Source: Paenibacillus sp. FSL H7-0357 (GTDB lineage Bacteria > Bacillota > Bacilli > Paenibacillales > Paenibacillaceae). From it: DNA of 64,000 nucleotides. Below, piece by piece: positions 16,428 to 24,606 of the stretch; position 1 is the stretch's first letter, and the number at the start of each line of letters is the position of its first letter. A model generated the notes under the pieces. That model saw only the letters and a program-made list of their open reading frames with translations, was not told the DNA's origin and made no database searches. The translations under genes and the position numbers were made by a program. Where the stretch lies: the NCBI RefSeq assembly GCF_000758525.1, contig NZ_CP009241.1:4092001-4156000 (forward strand). Reading direction: 5' to 3'.

Positions 16428-17198
16428 ATGGCACAGACTGCGATCGAACTCAGCAATGTGAGCAAGAAATATAATCAGGCCGGCTATTTCGCGGTGGATC
16501 ATGTAAGTCTGTCCATTGAAGAAGGGGAGTTCATTACCATTTTGGGCTCCTCGGGTTCCGGCAAAACTACATTGATGAAAATGATTAACCGTCTGTACGA
16601 GCCGGACGAAGGGAGCATTACGCTTTTTGGTGAAGATATCAGAGCCCTAGATCCAGTTACAGTAAGAAGACGCATCGGTTATGTCATTCAACAGGTAGGT
16701 TTATTTCCGCATATGACCATCAGACAGAATGTCGCCGCCGTACCTAAGCTCTTAAAGTGGAGCAAAGCAAAGATTGAAGCTAGAGTAGATGAATTATTAA
16801 CACTCGTTGGTCTAGAGCCGGGTGAGTTTAAGAACCGCTATCCTTCCCAGCTGTCAGGCGGCCAACAACAACGGATCGGATTGGCAAGAGCGCTGGCGTC
16901 AGACCCCAAGATCATGCTGCTTGACGAACCTTTTGGTGCACTAGATGCCATCACCCGGATGAATTTGCAGGATGAACTACTGCGCATTCACGGAGGACTT
17001 AAGAAAACCTTTCTGTTCGTGACCCATGATATCAATGAAGCATTTAAATTGGGGCACCGGGTTATTGTTATGGACAAAGGACGGGTCTGTCAATTCGATA
17101 CTCCAAAGAATATTGCGTCCTTCCCTGCAGATGGCTTCGTATCCTCCTTAATCGCTTCATCCCGCGGGCAGGAGAAGTTCTGGGAGGGGTTAACTTGA
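16428..17198 (+). CDS. OpuCA-type ABC transporter ATP-binding protein (no CBS domains)
   Basis: The motor subunit of the transporter. Motifs are Walker A GSSGSGKTT, Q-loop IQQVGLFPHMT, signature LSGGQQQRIGLARAL, Walker B IMLLDEPFGALD and the switch His in FVTHD. At 256 residues it ends after the ABC domain; OpuCA of Bacillus and Listeria (about 380-400) carry C-terminal CBS domains that sense ionic strength or cyclic di-AMP. Their absence suggests this transporter lacks that control. It is preceded by GGAGGAG and overlaps the next gene by 4 bp. Confidence 0.88.
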   Translation: MAQTAIELSNVSKKYNQAGYFAVDHVSLSIEEGEFITILGSSGSGKTTLMKMINRLYEPDEGSITLFGEDIRALDPVTVRRRIGYVIQQVGLFPHMTIRQNVAAVPKLLKWSKAKIEARVDELLTLVGLEPGEFKNRYPSQLSGGQQQRIGLARALASDPKIMLLDEPFGALDAITRMNLQDELLRIHGGLKKTFLFVTHDINEAFKLGHRVIVMDKGRVCQFDTPKNIASFPADGFVSSLIASSRGQEKFWEGLT

Positions 17199-17803
17199 TC
17201 GAATATATCATGAACCACCCCGATAAATGGGCAAAGGCGCTGGTGGAACATTTGGAGATTGTGGGCATGACACTACTGGCATCGCTTTTACTCGCCTCGA
17301 TTCTGACCCTAATCTCCATGACATCTAAAATGCTGTCCAGGTTCTTGGTTCATTTGTTCTCAATCATCTATTCGATACCCAGTGTGGCTCTGTTCGCGAT
17401 GATGATTCCTGTAACGGGACTGGGCAAGACCACGGCTATTACAGTGCTTGTAGTGTACAATCAATATCTGCTCCTGCGAAATTTCTTTGCAGGTCTGAAT
17501 GGGGTTGATCCCGCCATCATCGAAGCGGCTACAGGCATTGGCATGTGTAACCTGCAGGTGCTGTACAAGATCAGACTGCCGTTATCCATAAGAGCCTTTT
17601 TTACCGGAATACGGCTTGCGGTAGTATCTACGATAGGCATGGCTACGATCGCTGCGTTCATCAACGCAGGAGGATTGGGTGATATCTTGTTTGACGGACT
17701 TCGGACAATGAACGTATATAAAATCGTCTGGGGCAGTGTACTATCCGCCGGAATGGCGGTTGGTGTCAATGCGCTGCTCGTTAGGGTAGAAAAAAGCATA
17801 TAG
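17195..17803 (+). CDS. OpuC-type osmoprotectant ABC transporter permease (second)
   Basis: The second membrane subunit, 202 residues with five to six hydrophobic segments. The coupling-loop motif is IEAATGIGMCNLQVLYKIRLP. It starts with TTG overlapping the stop codon of the ATPase gene (TTGA), with GGGAGGGG upstream, so translation is coupled. The C-terminal NAGGLGDILFDGL is typical of the family. It closes the operon, and repeat copy 3 lies about 30 bp further on. Confidence 0.88.
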   Translation: MIEYIMNHPDKWAKALVEHLEIVGMTLLASLLLASILTLISMTSKMLSRFLVHLFSIIYSIPSVALFAMMIPVTGLGKTTAITVLVVYNQYLLLRNFFAGLNGVDPAIIEAATGIGMCNLQVLYKIRLPLSIRAFFTGIRLAVVSTIGMATIAAFINAGGLGDILFDGLRTMNVYKIVWGSVLSAGMAVGVNALLVRVEKSI

Positions 17804-17835
17804 ATTGTACCTTGGAAGAATAAAAATTGGGGAAA

Positions 17836-17972
17836 GTGACGGAGGGGAATTTTGGAACTGGAGGAGCATTAGCGTCCGCCTTTGTCTTCGGATTTCTACT
17901 ACTAGTAGTGGTTAAAATCAAGAAAATCTGAAGATAACAGCGGCCGGAAGTCCAAACATTCTCTGTAGTCAC
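17836..17972. repeat. Palindromic repeat family, copy 3
   Basis: Opposite orientation to copy 1. The GTGACGGAGGGGAATTTTGG arm is at 17836 and the TCCAAACATTCTCTGTAGTCAC arm ends at 17972. The interior differs completely from copy 1: TCTTCGGATTTC...GAAAATCTGAAGA flanks a CTACTACTAGTAGTGG core. Thus the outer arms are conserved while the inner hairpin is exchanged. Confidence 0.75.
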
Positions 17973-18028
17973 GGTCATCCCAGAATAGAAAAATCCCAAG
18001 TTAAATCTAACAAAAGGAGAGTTGCAGC

Positions 18029-18994
18029 ATGAAAGCAGTAGTATTGGAGCATCCGTGTGAGCCGCAGGAGCTGAAGGTGCGGGAGGTACCATTACCTGAA
18101 GTGAAGCCAGGCTGGGTCCTGGTCAAAATCCAGGCTTTTGGCATTAATCGTTCGGAGATTTACACCAGACAGGGGCATTCGCCTTCTGTTCAACTTCCGC
18201 GTATTATCGGGATTGAATGTGTGGGTGAAATTGAAGATCCTTCGGATAGCGGCCTAGTCAAAGGACAACGGATTGTATCGTTAATGGGCGGGCTTGGACG
18301 CGATTTTGACGGCAGCTATGCGGAGTATACACTAATTCCATCAGACCAGGTGTACCCTATTGATATTCAGCTGGACTGGGCTGAGCTCGCTGCGATTCCG
18401 GAAATGTACTACACGGCTTATGCTTCGTTATTTGACACCCTGAAGCTGACTGGGGGAGAGGCACTACTGATTCGCGGAGGCACCAGTTCTGTAGGACTCG
18501 CAGCATTACAGCTTGCCAAGAGTATTGGAGCAACGGTGATCTCAACGACAAGAAATCCGGACAAGATGGAGCTGCTTAAGCAGTTTGGCGCGGATCATAT
18601 CTTGCTTGACGACGACAGCTTGTCCGAGAAGCTATTTGCTATTGCCCCAGGCGGAGTAAATAAAGTATTGGAGCTTGTAGGAACCGTTACGCTTAAGCAT
18701 TCACTTGGACTTGCCGCCGAATATGGCATCGTGTGTGTCACGGGGATTTTGGCAGGCGAGTGGGTATTGGACGGGTTCGAACCAATGGTTGACGTTCCGA
18801 CTAACGTGTATCTGACATCGTTCACAAGCACGCCTGTCAAGAGACACTTGCTCGTAGAGCTGTTCCAGCATATCGAACGGCATGAGATCAAAGTACCTAT
18901 CGCCAAAGTTCTGCCGCTCGAACACATCCATAAGGCACATCTCTTAATGGAGAGCAACTCAGCTAACGGTAAAATTGTAATCGTAAATAAATAG
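18029..18994 (+). CDS. Zinc-independent MDR oxidoreductase (quinone oxidoreductase-like)
   Basis: A medium-chain dehydrogenase/reductase of the quinone oxidoreductase type, 321 residues. An N-terminal GroES-like domain (AFGINRSEIYTRQG, IIGIECVGEI) is followed by a Rossmann domain with the nucleotide loop GGTSSVGLAALQLAK and a basic residue cluster STTRNPDK that suggests NADPH. The structural zinc cysteines of alcohol dehydrogenases are missing. The expected reaction is reduction of quinones or enones. AAAGGAGAG precedes the ATG. It converges with an HxlR regulator gene, a frequent partner of such enzymes. Confidence 0.82.
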   Translation: MKAVVLEHPCEPQELKVREVPLPEVKPGWVLVKIQAFGINRSEIYTRQGHSPSVQLPRIIGIECVGEIEDPSDSGLVKGQRIVSLMGGLGRDFDGSYAEYTLIPSDQVYPIDIQLDWAELAAIPEMYYTAYASLFDTLKLTGGEALLIRGGTSSVGLAALQLAKSIGATVISTTRNPDKMELLKQFGADHILLDDDSLSEKLFAIAPGGVNKVLELVGTVTLKHSLGLAAEYGIVCVTGILAGEWVLDGFEPMVDVPTNVYLTSFTSTPVKRHLLVELFQHIERHEIKVPIAKVLPLEHIHKAHLLMESNSANGKIVIVNK

Positions 18995-19023
18995 TTACAA
19001 GTAACGCTTGGAACAGGCAAAAA

Positions 19024-19088
19024 AAGCGCTTGAAGGAGCCGGACACATTTATTGAGGATTCAATAATGTTCAGCTCTTAGAAGCGCTT
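19024..19088. terminator. Long hairpin between converging genes
   Basis: AAGCGCTT at 19024-19031 and 19081-19088 close a long interrupted stem (GGAGC with GCTC; ATTGA...TCAAT inside). It stands between the MDR gene and the HxlR gene and probably ends one or both transcripts, although the T-run is short. Confidence 0.5.
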
Positions 19089-19112
19089 GATTGCGATGAT
19101 TAGAAGACAGGA

Positions 19113-19478
19113 TTAATCGGCCGACGCTTTATTTTCAGCTGCTGTCTGATTGTCCTTGTATGTCTCTTGATAACCATTACCCCATTGCTCCATAGCGGAG
19201 ATGATCGGACGCATCGTGTGCCCTATTTCGCTTAAGGAATATTCGACCCGTGGCGGAACTTCGGCGAATACCTTTCTCACGATAATCCCGTCTTGTTCCA
19301 TAGAACGAAGATTATCCGTCAGCACTTTCTGGCTGATTCCGGGGATTGTATTTCGCAGTTCAGTAAAACGATTCGGTCTAGCCAAAAGGTTCCTCATAAT
19401 GAGCAGCTTCCACTTATTACCTATCAATCCCACAGTAACGGCAACAGGGCAAAAGGGAAGTTCATCTTTAGTCAGCAT
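19113..19478 (-). CDS. HxlR-family transcriptional regulator
   Basis: A small winged-helix regulator, about 121 residues, with the family opening FCPVAVTVGLIGNKWKLLIM, a helix pair RFTELRNTIPGISQKVLTDN and the wing segment VEYSLSEIGHTM. Cys10 in the conserved PFCPV position is the redox or aldehyde-sensing cysteine in several relatives. The start is ATG 19478 behind GGAGG; the frame extends to 19502 without a site. It probably controls the converging oxidoreductase or a nearby promoter; TACTTCCAGTAAGTA at 14759 is a candidate target (inference). Confidence 0.85.
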   Translation of the reverse strand: MLTKDELPFCPVAVTVGLIGNKWKLLIMRNLLARPNRFTELRNTIPGISQKVLTDNLRSMEQDGIIVRKVFAEVPPRVEYSLSEIGHTMRPIISAMEQWGNGYQETYKDNQTAAENKASAD

Positions 19479-19621
19479 GTTCTGATCCTCCAATAGTTCC
19501 AAAAAGAATGTTATATCATCTAAGGGATACTAATTCCGAAAGTGATATTGCACCATTATCATAGTGTTGGAAGCTAAATAAAGCAAGCTGCAGCCTCACA
19601 GCCCCCCTCAGTTTAAATATT

Positions 19622-20509
19622 TCAGTCTCCCTTAGTAATCTCAATGAACTTGCTGGCCGCGGTCGTCAGCGGCATGTTGCGCATGGTCATCATGCCCACC
19701 CTGGCAGGGGGAAGCTGAACATCCAGTTGAATCTCGAAGAGAGAACCTTCCTCCAGCTCCTTGGACACGAATTCCCGGGTCACAAACGAGATGCCGAGTC
19801 CTTTGCGGGCAAACTCGATCAGCAGGCCAACGCTGCCAACCTCGAATTCAGGCTTCAGCTCATATCCGTAGCCTTGGAACAAGTCCGTAATCGCCATACG
19901 TGCGCGGCTGCTGCGGGAGAAGAGGATAATGGGGTACTGTAGCAGCTCCTCAATAGAGAGCACCTTCTGGTTCAGCTCGGCATAGTGGCTGCCCGCGATG
20001 AAGCAGTCCTGCAGCTGAAGTCCCTGCCGCACCTCAAGCTGGGGATCGGTGATCGGCATGCGCACTACGCCCAGATCGACGAGGCCTTCTTTTAAATATG
20101 AAATGACCTCGGGTGTCGTTCCGTGGATCAGATGAAGCCGGATGCCAGGGTAGCGCTGGTGAAAGATTTCGATAAAAGGCAACAGATAATGCTTGAACAG
20201 TGAATCACTGCCGCCAATTCGCAGTTCGCCGTTGTCAAGGTTTTTGAGCTCGGCCATTTTCTTCTCGGCTTGGGTGATAAGGATATGGGATTGTTCAATA
20301 TAGGAGTACAAAGTGGCCCCCTCAGGTGTCAGCACGACGCCCTTGGAATTCCGGGTGAAGAGGGTAAGGCCGAAGCTGTCCTCCAGTTGTTTAATCGCAT
20401 GACTGACGCTTGGCTGGGTAATGTACAGGGATTTGGCGGCTTGGGTCAGGCTTCCAGTCTTGGCTGCCCAGTAAAAAACCTTGTATAGCTCGAAATTGTT
20501 CATAGACAT
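19622..20509 (-). CDS. LysR-family transcriptional regulator
   Basis: A 295-residue LysR-type regulator. The N-terminal winged helix is clear (GSLTQAAKSLYITQPSVSHAIKQLE, FTRNSKGVVLTPEG) and is followed by a ligand-binding domain of two alpha/beta lobes (LRIGGSDSLFKHYLLP). It is transcribed away from zwf with a 93-99 bp gap. LysR proteins usually act on the divergent neighbour, so control of the pentose phosphate genes is the natural inference. AGGAG precedes the ATG. The inducing ligand cannot be told. Confidence 0.88.
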   Translation of the reverse strand: MSMNNFELYKVFYWAAKTGSLTQAAKSLYITQPSVSHAIKQLEDSFGLTLFTRNSKGVVLTPEGATLYSYIEQSHILITQAEKKMAELKNLDNGELRIGGSDSLFKHYLLPFIEIFHQRYPGIRLHLIHGTTPEVISYLKEGLVDLGVVRMPITDPQLEVRQGLQLQDCFIAGSHYAELNQKVLSIEELLQYPIILFSRSSRARMAITDLFQGYGYELKPEFEVGSVGLLIEFARKGLGISFVTREFVSKELEEGSLFEIQLDVQLPPARVGMMTMRNMPLTTAASKFIEITKGD

Positions 20510-20608
20510 GGTCTATAGCTCCTGTGAAATATATTAATTACTTGTATGGATCGTATTTGTATTATAGTGTAACCAGGAAAGATAAACCAGAGCAAAAGGA
20601 GAATGGAG

Positions 20609-22120
20609 ATGGAGGCAACCACATTTGTTTTATTTGGAGCGACAGGGGATTTAGCCCGAAGAAAAATCTACCCCGCGCTGTATAATCTGTTTCTCGACCA
20701 CAAGTTGCACCATTCATTCTCTGTGATTGGTCTTGGCAGAAGAGAACTTGCTGATGAAGCCTTTCAGGCTATGGTGGAGCGGTCCATCCGGGATTTCTCC
20801 CGGCGGGAAGTGTATGATTCTGCGTCCGTGCGCCGCTTCCTGAAGGCCTTCCGATATAATGTGCTGGATGTGGGGCATACAGAGGATTATCTTAAGCTGT
20901 TGCAGCGGGTTGAGAAGCAGGAAGAGAGCATGGGCAGTTCCCCGAACCGGATGTTCTATTTATCCGTCGGTCCTGAGTTTTTTGAGCCGATTGCCTTGAA
21001 CATTAAGGAAAGTGGCCTGGGTGCTGCCAAGGGCTGGAAACGTCTGGTGATTGAGAAGCCCTTCGGACATGATCTGCTGTCTGCGCAGGCACTGAATCTG
21101 AAGCTGAGTGAAGCGTTTAGTGAGGATGAAATTTTCCGGATCGACCATTACCTGGGTAAGCCTATGGTGCAGGAGCTGGATGTATTCCAGCAGACGAATC
21201 CGGTGCTTCACGCACTCTGGAACAACCGCTACATTGCCAACGTGCAGATTACTGCGGGGGAAACGGTGGGCGTGGAAGAAAGAGCGGGTTATTACGATCA
21301 TGTGGGTGCACTCAGAGACATGTTCCAGAATCATATGCTGCAGCTGCTGATGATGCTTGCGATCCGCTTGCCGAAAGACAGCTCCGCAGATGAGGTGCGC
21401 TACAAGAAAAAAGAAGTTATGGAAGCCCTGGAGCCGTTGGAAGAAGCGGATATCCAGTTTCAAGTGATCCGTGGGCAGTACACTGCAGGCACCATCAAGG
21501 GCAAGCCGGTTCCAGGCTATCTCTCTGAACCGGGAATTCCGGCAGGTTCGATGAACGATACATTTATTGCAGCCAGACTTACGATCGATGATCCATTCTG
21601 GAAAGGTGTGCCGTTCTATATCCGAACCGGGAAGAGAATGAAAGAGAAATCGACACGGATTGTGATTGAATTCAAAGAGCCGCTCAAGCAGAACTCGTCA
21701 GCCGCCGAGGATGATATCCCCAATCTTCTGGTGTTCGAGATCAGCCCGAACGAGGGGATTACGCTACAGCTCAAGGCAAGAGATCCCCAGCACAAGGGGA
21801 AGTTCAAGGCCATGCATATTGACTTCCATACCAGGTCTATTGAGGTCCCGGAAGCTTATGAGAACCTGATTTATGATGCCTTACACGGAGATCCGTCATT
21901 CTTTGCGCATTGGAATGAGGTGGAGCTGTCCTGGAAATGGGTGCAGCCGATCCTGAATGCTTTTGACAAGAATACGGTTCCTCTTCATTCCTACGCTGCG
22001 GGTACGTTCGGACCTGTAGAATCGAATCAGCTGCTGGCGAAGGATGGAAATCACTGGTGGCTCGACTCTGCCATTGAAGAAGTAAGCGAGCTAGCTTTGC
22101 CTGATGCTTCAAATTTTTAA
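20609..22120 (+). CDS. zwf: Glucose-6-phosphate 1-dehydrogenase
   Basis: Oxidises glucose 6-phosphate to 6-phosphogluconolactone and makes NADPH, the entry step of the oxidative pentose phosphate pathway. The 503 residues carry the coenzyme loop FGATGDLARRKIYPA, the active-site peptide RIDHYLGKPMVQ, and the EKPFG motif. ATG 20609 is seven bases after AGGAG; an ATG at 20603 is too close. Downstream lie tal (39 bp) and gnd, forming a pathway cluster. Confidence 0.95.
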   Translation: MEATTFVLFGATGDLARRKIYPALYNLFLDHKLHHSFSVIGLGRRELADEAFQAMVERSIRDFSRREVYDSASVRRFLKAFRYNVLDVGHTEDYLKLLQRVEKQEESMGSSPNRMFYLSVGPEFFEPIALNIKESGLGAAKGWKRLVIEKPFGHDLLSAQALNLKLSEAFSEDEIFRIDHYLGKPMVQELDVFQQTNPVLHALWNNRYIANVQITAGETVGVEERAGYYDHVGALRDMFQNHMLQLLMMLAIRLPKDSSADEVRYKKKEVMEALEPLEEADIQFQVIRGQYTAGTIKGKPVPGYLSEPGIPAGSMNDTFIAARLTIDDPFWKGVPFYIRTGKRMKEKSTRIVIEFKEPLKQNSSAAEDDIPNLLVFEISPNEGITLQLKARDPQHKGKFKAMHIDFHTRSIEVPEAYENLIYDALHGDPSFFAHWNEVELSWKWVQPILNAFDKNTVPLHSYAAGTFGPVESNQLLAKDGNHWWLDSAIEEVSELALPDASNF

Positions 22121-22159
22121 TACTAATATTAGTTCAACTAAAAATGGAGGTTTACGAAC

Positions 22160-22828
22160 ATGAAATTTTTTATCGATACTGCAAATGTGGAAGACATCAA
22201 AAAAGCATACCAAATCGGTGTACTGTCCGGAGTCACAACGAATCCATCTCTGGTAGCCAAAGAAGGCGTGAAATTTGAAGACCGCATTGCAGAAATTCTG
22301 CGCACTGTGCCTGAGGTAGAATCCGTATCCGCCGAGGTGACACCGGATGCCGTCACTGCGGAAGAAATGATCGCACAGGCAAACGAGCTGATCAAGATCA
22401 ATAACTATGATAAAAACATTACGATCAAGCTCCCGATGACGCTCGCAGGTCTGGAAGCCTGCCGGTATCTGACTAAAAAAGGCGTGAAAACAAACGTGAC
22501 GCTGATCTTCACAGTGAACCAAGCGCTGCTCGCTGCCCGTGCAGGAGCTACTTATGTATCGCCATTCCTGGGCCGTCTGGATGATATTTCGGAGGATGGA
22601 GTGCAATTGATCGTAAAAGTTGCCGAGCTATTCCGCATTCATAACCTGGATGCGCAGATTATCGCCGCTTCGGTCCGCCATCCGGACCATGTGACCCGCG
22701 TTGCCATGGCCGGTGCGCATATTGCCACCATTCCGTTCAGCGTGATCGAGCAGATCTCCAAACATCCGCTCACCGATCAGGGGCTGGAGAAGTTCGCTGC
22801 CGACTGGAAGAAAGCGCCGCAGGTCTAA
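22160..22828 (+). CDS. tal: Transaldolase (small, FSA/TalC fold)
   Basis: Transfers dihydroxyacetone between sugar phosphates in the non-oxidative pentose phosphate pathway. At 222 residues it is the short type that shares its fold with fructose-6-phosphate aldolase. Schiff-base Lys90 sits in TIKLPMT. Two positions separate the activities: the aldolase has Gln and Tyr, but here Glu59 (SAEV) and Phe136 (YVSPFLGR) are present, as in true transaldolases. TGGAGG precedes the ATG. Its place between zwf and gnd supports the assignment. Confidence 0.9.
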   Translation: MKFFIDTANVEDIKKAYQIGVLSGVTTNPSLVAKEGVKFEDRIAEILRTVPEVESVSAEVTPDAVTAEEMIAQANELIKINNYDKNITIKLPMTLAGLEACRYLTKKGVKTNVTLIFTVNQALLAARAGATYVSPFLGRLDDISEDGVQLIVKVAELFRIHNLDAQIIAASVRHPDHVTRVAMAGAHIATIPFSVIEQISKHPLTDQGLEKFAADWKKAPQV

Positions 22829-22867
22829 TACTGTTAATAAAAAACCAAGATTTCTCAAGAGGCTGAA

Positions 22868-22936
22868 GTGACGGAGGAGAAGTTTGGAACTGTAGGAGCG
22901 ATAGCGACCGGAAGTCCAAACATTCTCCGCAGTCAC
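22868..22936. repeat. Palindromic repeat family, copy 4 (minimal form)
   Basis: A 69-bp near-perfect hairpin without the inner insert: GTGACGGAGGAGAAGTTTGG pairs with TCCAAACATTCTCC...GTCAC. Outside it, further complementary blocks (AAGAGGCT with AGCCCCTT; ACCAAGA with TCTTGGT) extend the stem to about 22852-22963. It lies between tal and gnd, so it would be in the transcript if the three genes are one operon. Confidence 0.75.
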
Positions 22937-22995
22937 GACTAAGCCCCTTGATCTCATTCTTGGTCCAGCACATATCATAGGGAGGTTTATTGACG

Positions 22996-24414
22996 ATGGG
23001 TAAACAGCAGATTGGTGTGGTCGGCTTAGCCGTCATGGGTAAGAATCTGGCCTTGAATATGGAGAGCAAAGGGTTCTCGGTGGCCCTGTACAACCGTTCC
23101 CGGGAGAAAACCGATGAGCTGCTTGCAGAAGCGGCGGGCAAAAATTTCGCAGGTGCCTACAGCATTGAAGAGTTCGTCCAGTCTCTGGAGCTGCCGCGCA
23201 AAATCATGATTATGGTCAAGGCCGGTAAGCCGACTGATGATACGATTCAGCAGCTGGTGCCGCATTTATCGCCAGGGGATATCCTGATTGACGGTGGGAA
23301 CGCCTTTTTCCCGGATACGCAAAGACGTAACAAAGAGCTTCAGGCTCAAGGCTTCCGCTTCATCGGTGCAGGGGTATCGGGCGGTGAAGAAGGGGCGCTG
23401 AAGGGACCCGCCATTATGCCGGGCGGACAAAAGGATGCTTATGAGCTGGTGGAGCCAATCCTGACTGCCATTTCGGCCAAAGTGGACGGCGATCCGTGCT
23501 CCACTTACATCGGAGAAGATGGAGCCGGTCACTATGTCAAAATGGTCCATAACGGCATCGAATACGGCGATATGCAGCTTATTGGCGAAGCGTATCAGTT
23601 GTTGAAGGATGTACTGGGACTGGATACCGATGAGCTGCATCAGATTTTCTCGGAATGGAACCGCGGCGAGCTAAGCAGCTATCTGATTGAGATTACAGCC
23701 GACATCTTTGCCAAAGCAGACCCGGACACAGGCAAGCCGATGGTCGATGTGATCCTGGATTCCGCCGGACAAAAGGGGACAGGCAAATGGACGAGTCAAA
23801 ATGCGCTCGATCTGGGCGTACCGTTGTCCATCATTACTGAATCCGTCTTTGCACGCTTCATCTCGGCCATGAAGGAAGAGCGTGTGGCTGCAAGCAAGCA
23901 CCTGAAGGGACCTGAGGTCAAGAGCTATGACGGAGACGCCAAGGCATTCATCGAGGCGGTCCGCAAAGCGCTCTATGCCAGCAAAATCGCCTCGTACGCC
24001 CAAGGCTTTGCCCAGATGAGAGTGGCTTCTGATGAATATAACTGGAACCTGAACTACGGGAGCATTGCGATGATTTTCCGCGGAGGCTGCATTATCCGCG
24101 CAGGCTTCCTGCAAAATATCAAGGACGCCTATGACCGCGACCCTGAGCTCAAAAACCTCTTCCTGGATGAGTATTTCAGCAGTGTGGTTCATAACTACCA
24201 GGAGGCGTGGAGAGATGTAGTTGCGATTGCCGTCAAAAGAGGGATTCCGGTTCCGGCCTTCGCTTCCGGCCTGGCTTACTACGACAGCTACCGTTCCGAA
24301 CGTCTCCCGGCCAACCTGCTGCAGGCACAAAGAGACTACTTTGGAGCGCATACCTTTGAACGGGTGGATCAGCCGGGAAGCTTCCATTTTCAATGGATGA
24401 ACAACAACGAATAA
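22996..24414 (+). CDS. gnd: 6-phosphogluconate dehydrogenase, decarboxylating
   Basis: Oxidatively decarboxylates 6-phosphogluconate to ribulose 5-phosphate. The 472 residues begin with [20 protein letters not shown]; the following YNRSREK is the NADP-specific signature. The substrate site is seen in [21 protein letters not shown] and [17 protein letters not shown] (catalytic Lys and Glu), and the C-terminal arm includes [12 protein letters not shown]. The start is ATG 22996 behind GGAGG, not the TTG six bases earlier. Confidence 0.95.
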   Translation: MGKQQIGVVGLAVMGKNLALNMESKGFSVALYNRSREKTDELLAEAAGKNFAGAYSIEEFVQSLELPRKIMIMVKAGKPTDDTIQQLVPHLSPGDILIDGGNAFFPDTQRRNKELQAQGFRFIGAGVSGGEEGALKGPAIMPGGQKDAYELVEPILTAISAKVDGDPCSTYIGEDGAGHYVKMVHNGIEYGDMQLIGEAYQLLKDVLGLDTDELHQIFSEWNRGELSSYLIEITADIFAKADPDTGKPMVDVILDSAGQKGTGKWTSQNALDLGVPLSIITESVFARFISAMKEERVAASKHLKGPEVKSYDGDAKAFIEAVRKALYASKIASYAQGFAQMRVASDEYNWNLNYGSIAMIFRGGCIIRAGFLQNIKDAYDRDPELKNLFLDEYFSSVVHNYQEAWRDVVAIAVKRGIPVPAFASGLAYYDSYRSERLPANLLQAQRDYFGAHTFERVDQPGSFHFQWMNNNE

Positions 24415-24446
24415 TAAGCTATTATTAGATATATATTTCTTTGCAG

Positions 24447-24475
24447 AAGTCCGGGTGAATAAGCCCGGGCTTTAT
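24447..24475 (+). terminator. Terminator after gnd
   Basis: AAGTCCGGG and CCCGGGCTT form a stem around TGAATAAG, followed by TTATT. Confidence 0.75.
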
Positions 24476-24606
24476 TAGCATCTGAGGGATTGCGGAGTAA
24501 AAAGCCGCTCAACCTTCATTGAGTTCTTCATTTAGTAGCTCGATTTCAATGATTATGATATTCTTTAACCGATGTTAAAATTTGGGTAATAAGAGGAGGG
24601 GCATGG

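Noticed and set aside
22160..22828. Annotation as fructose-6-phosphate aldolase
   Set aside because: The two residues typical of the aldolase (Gln and Tyr) are replaced by Glu59 and Phe136 as in transaldolase.
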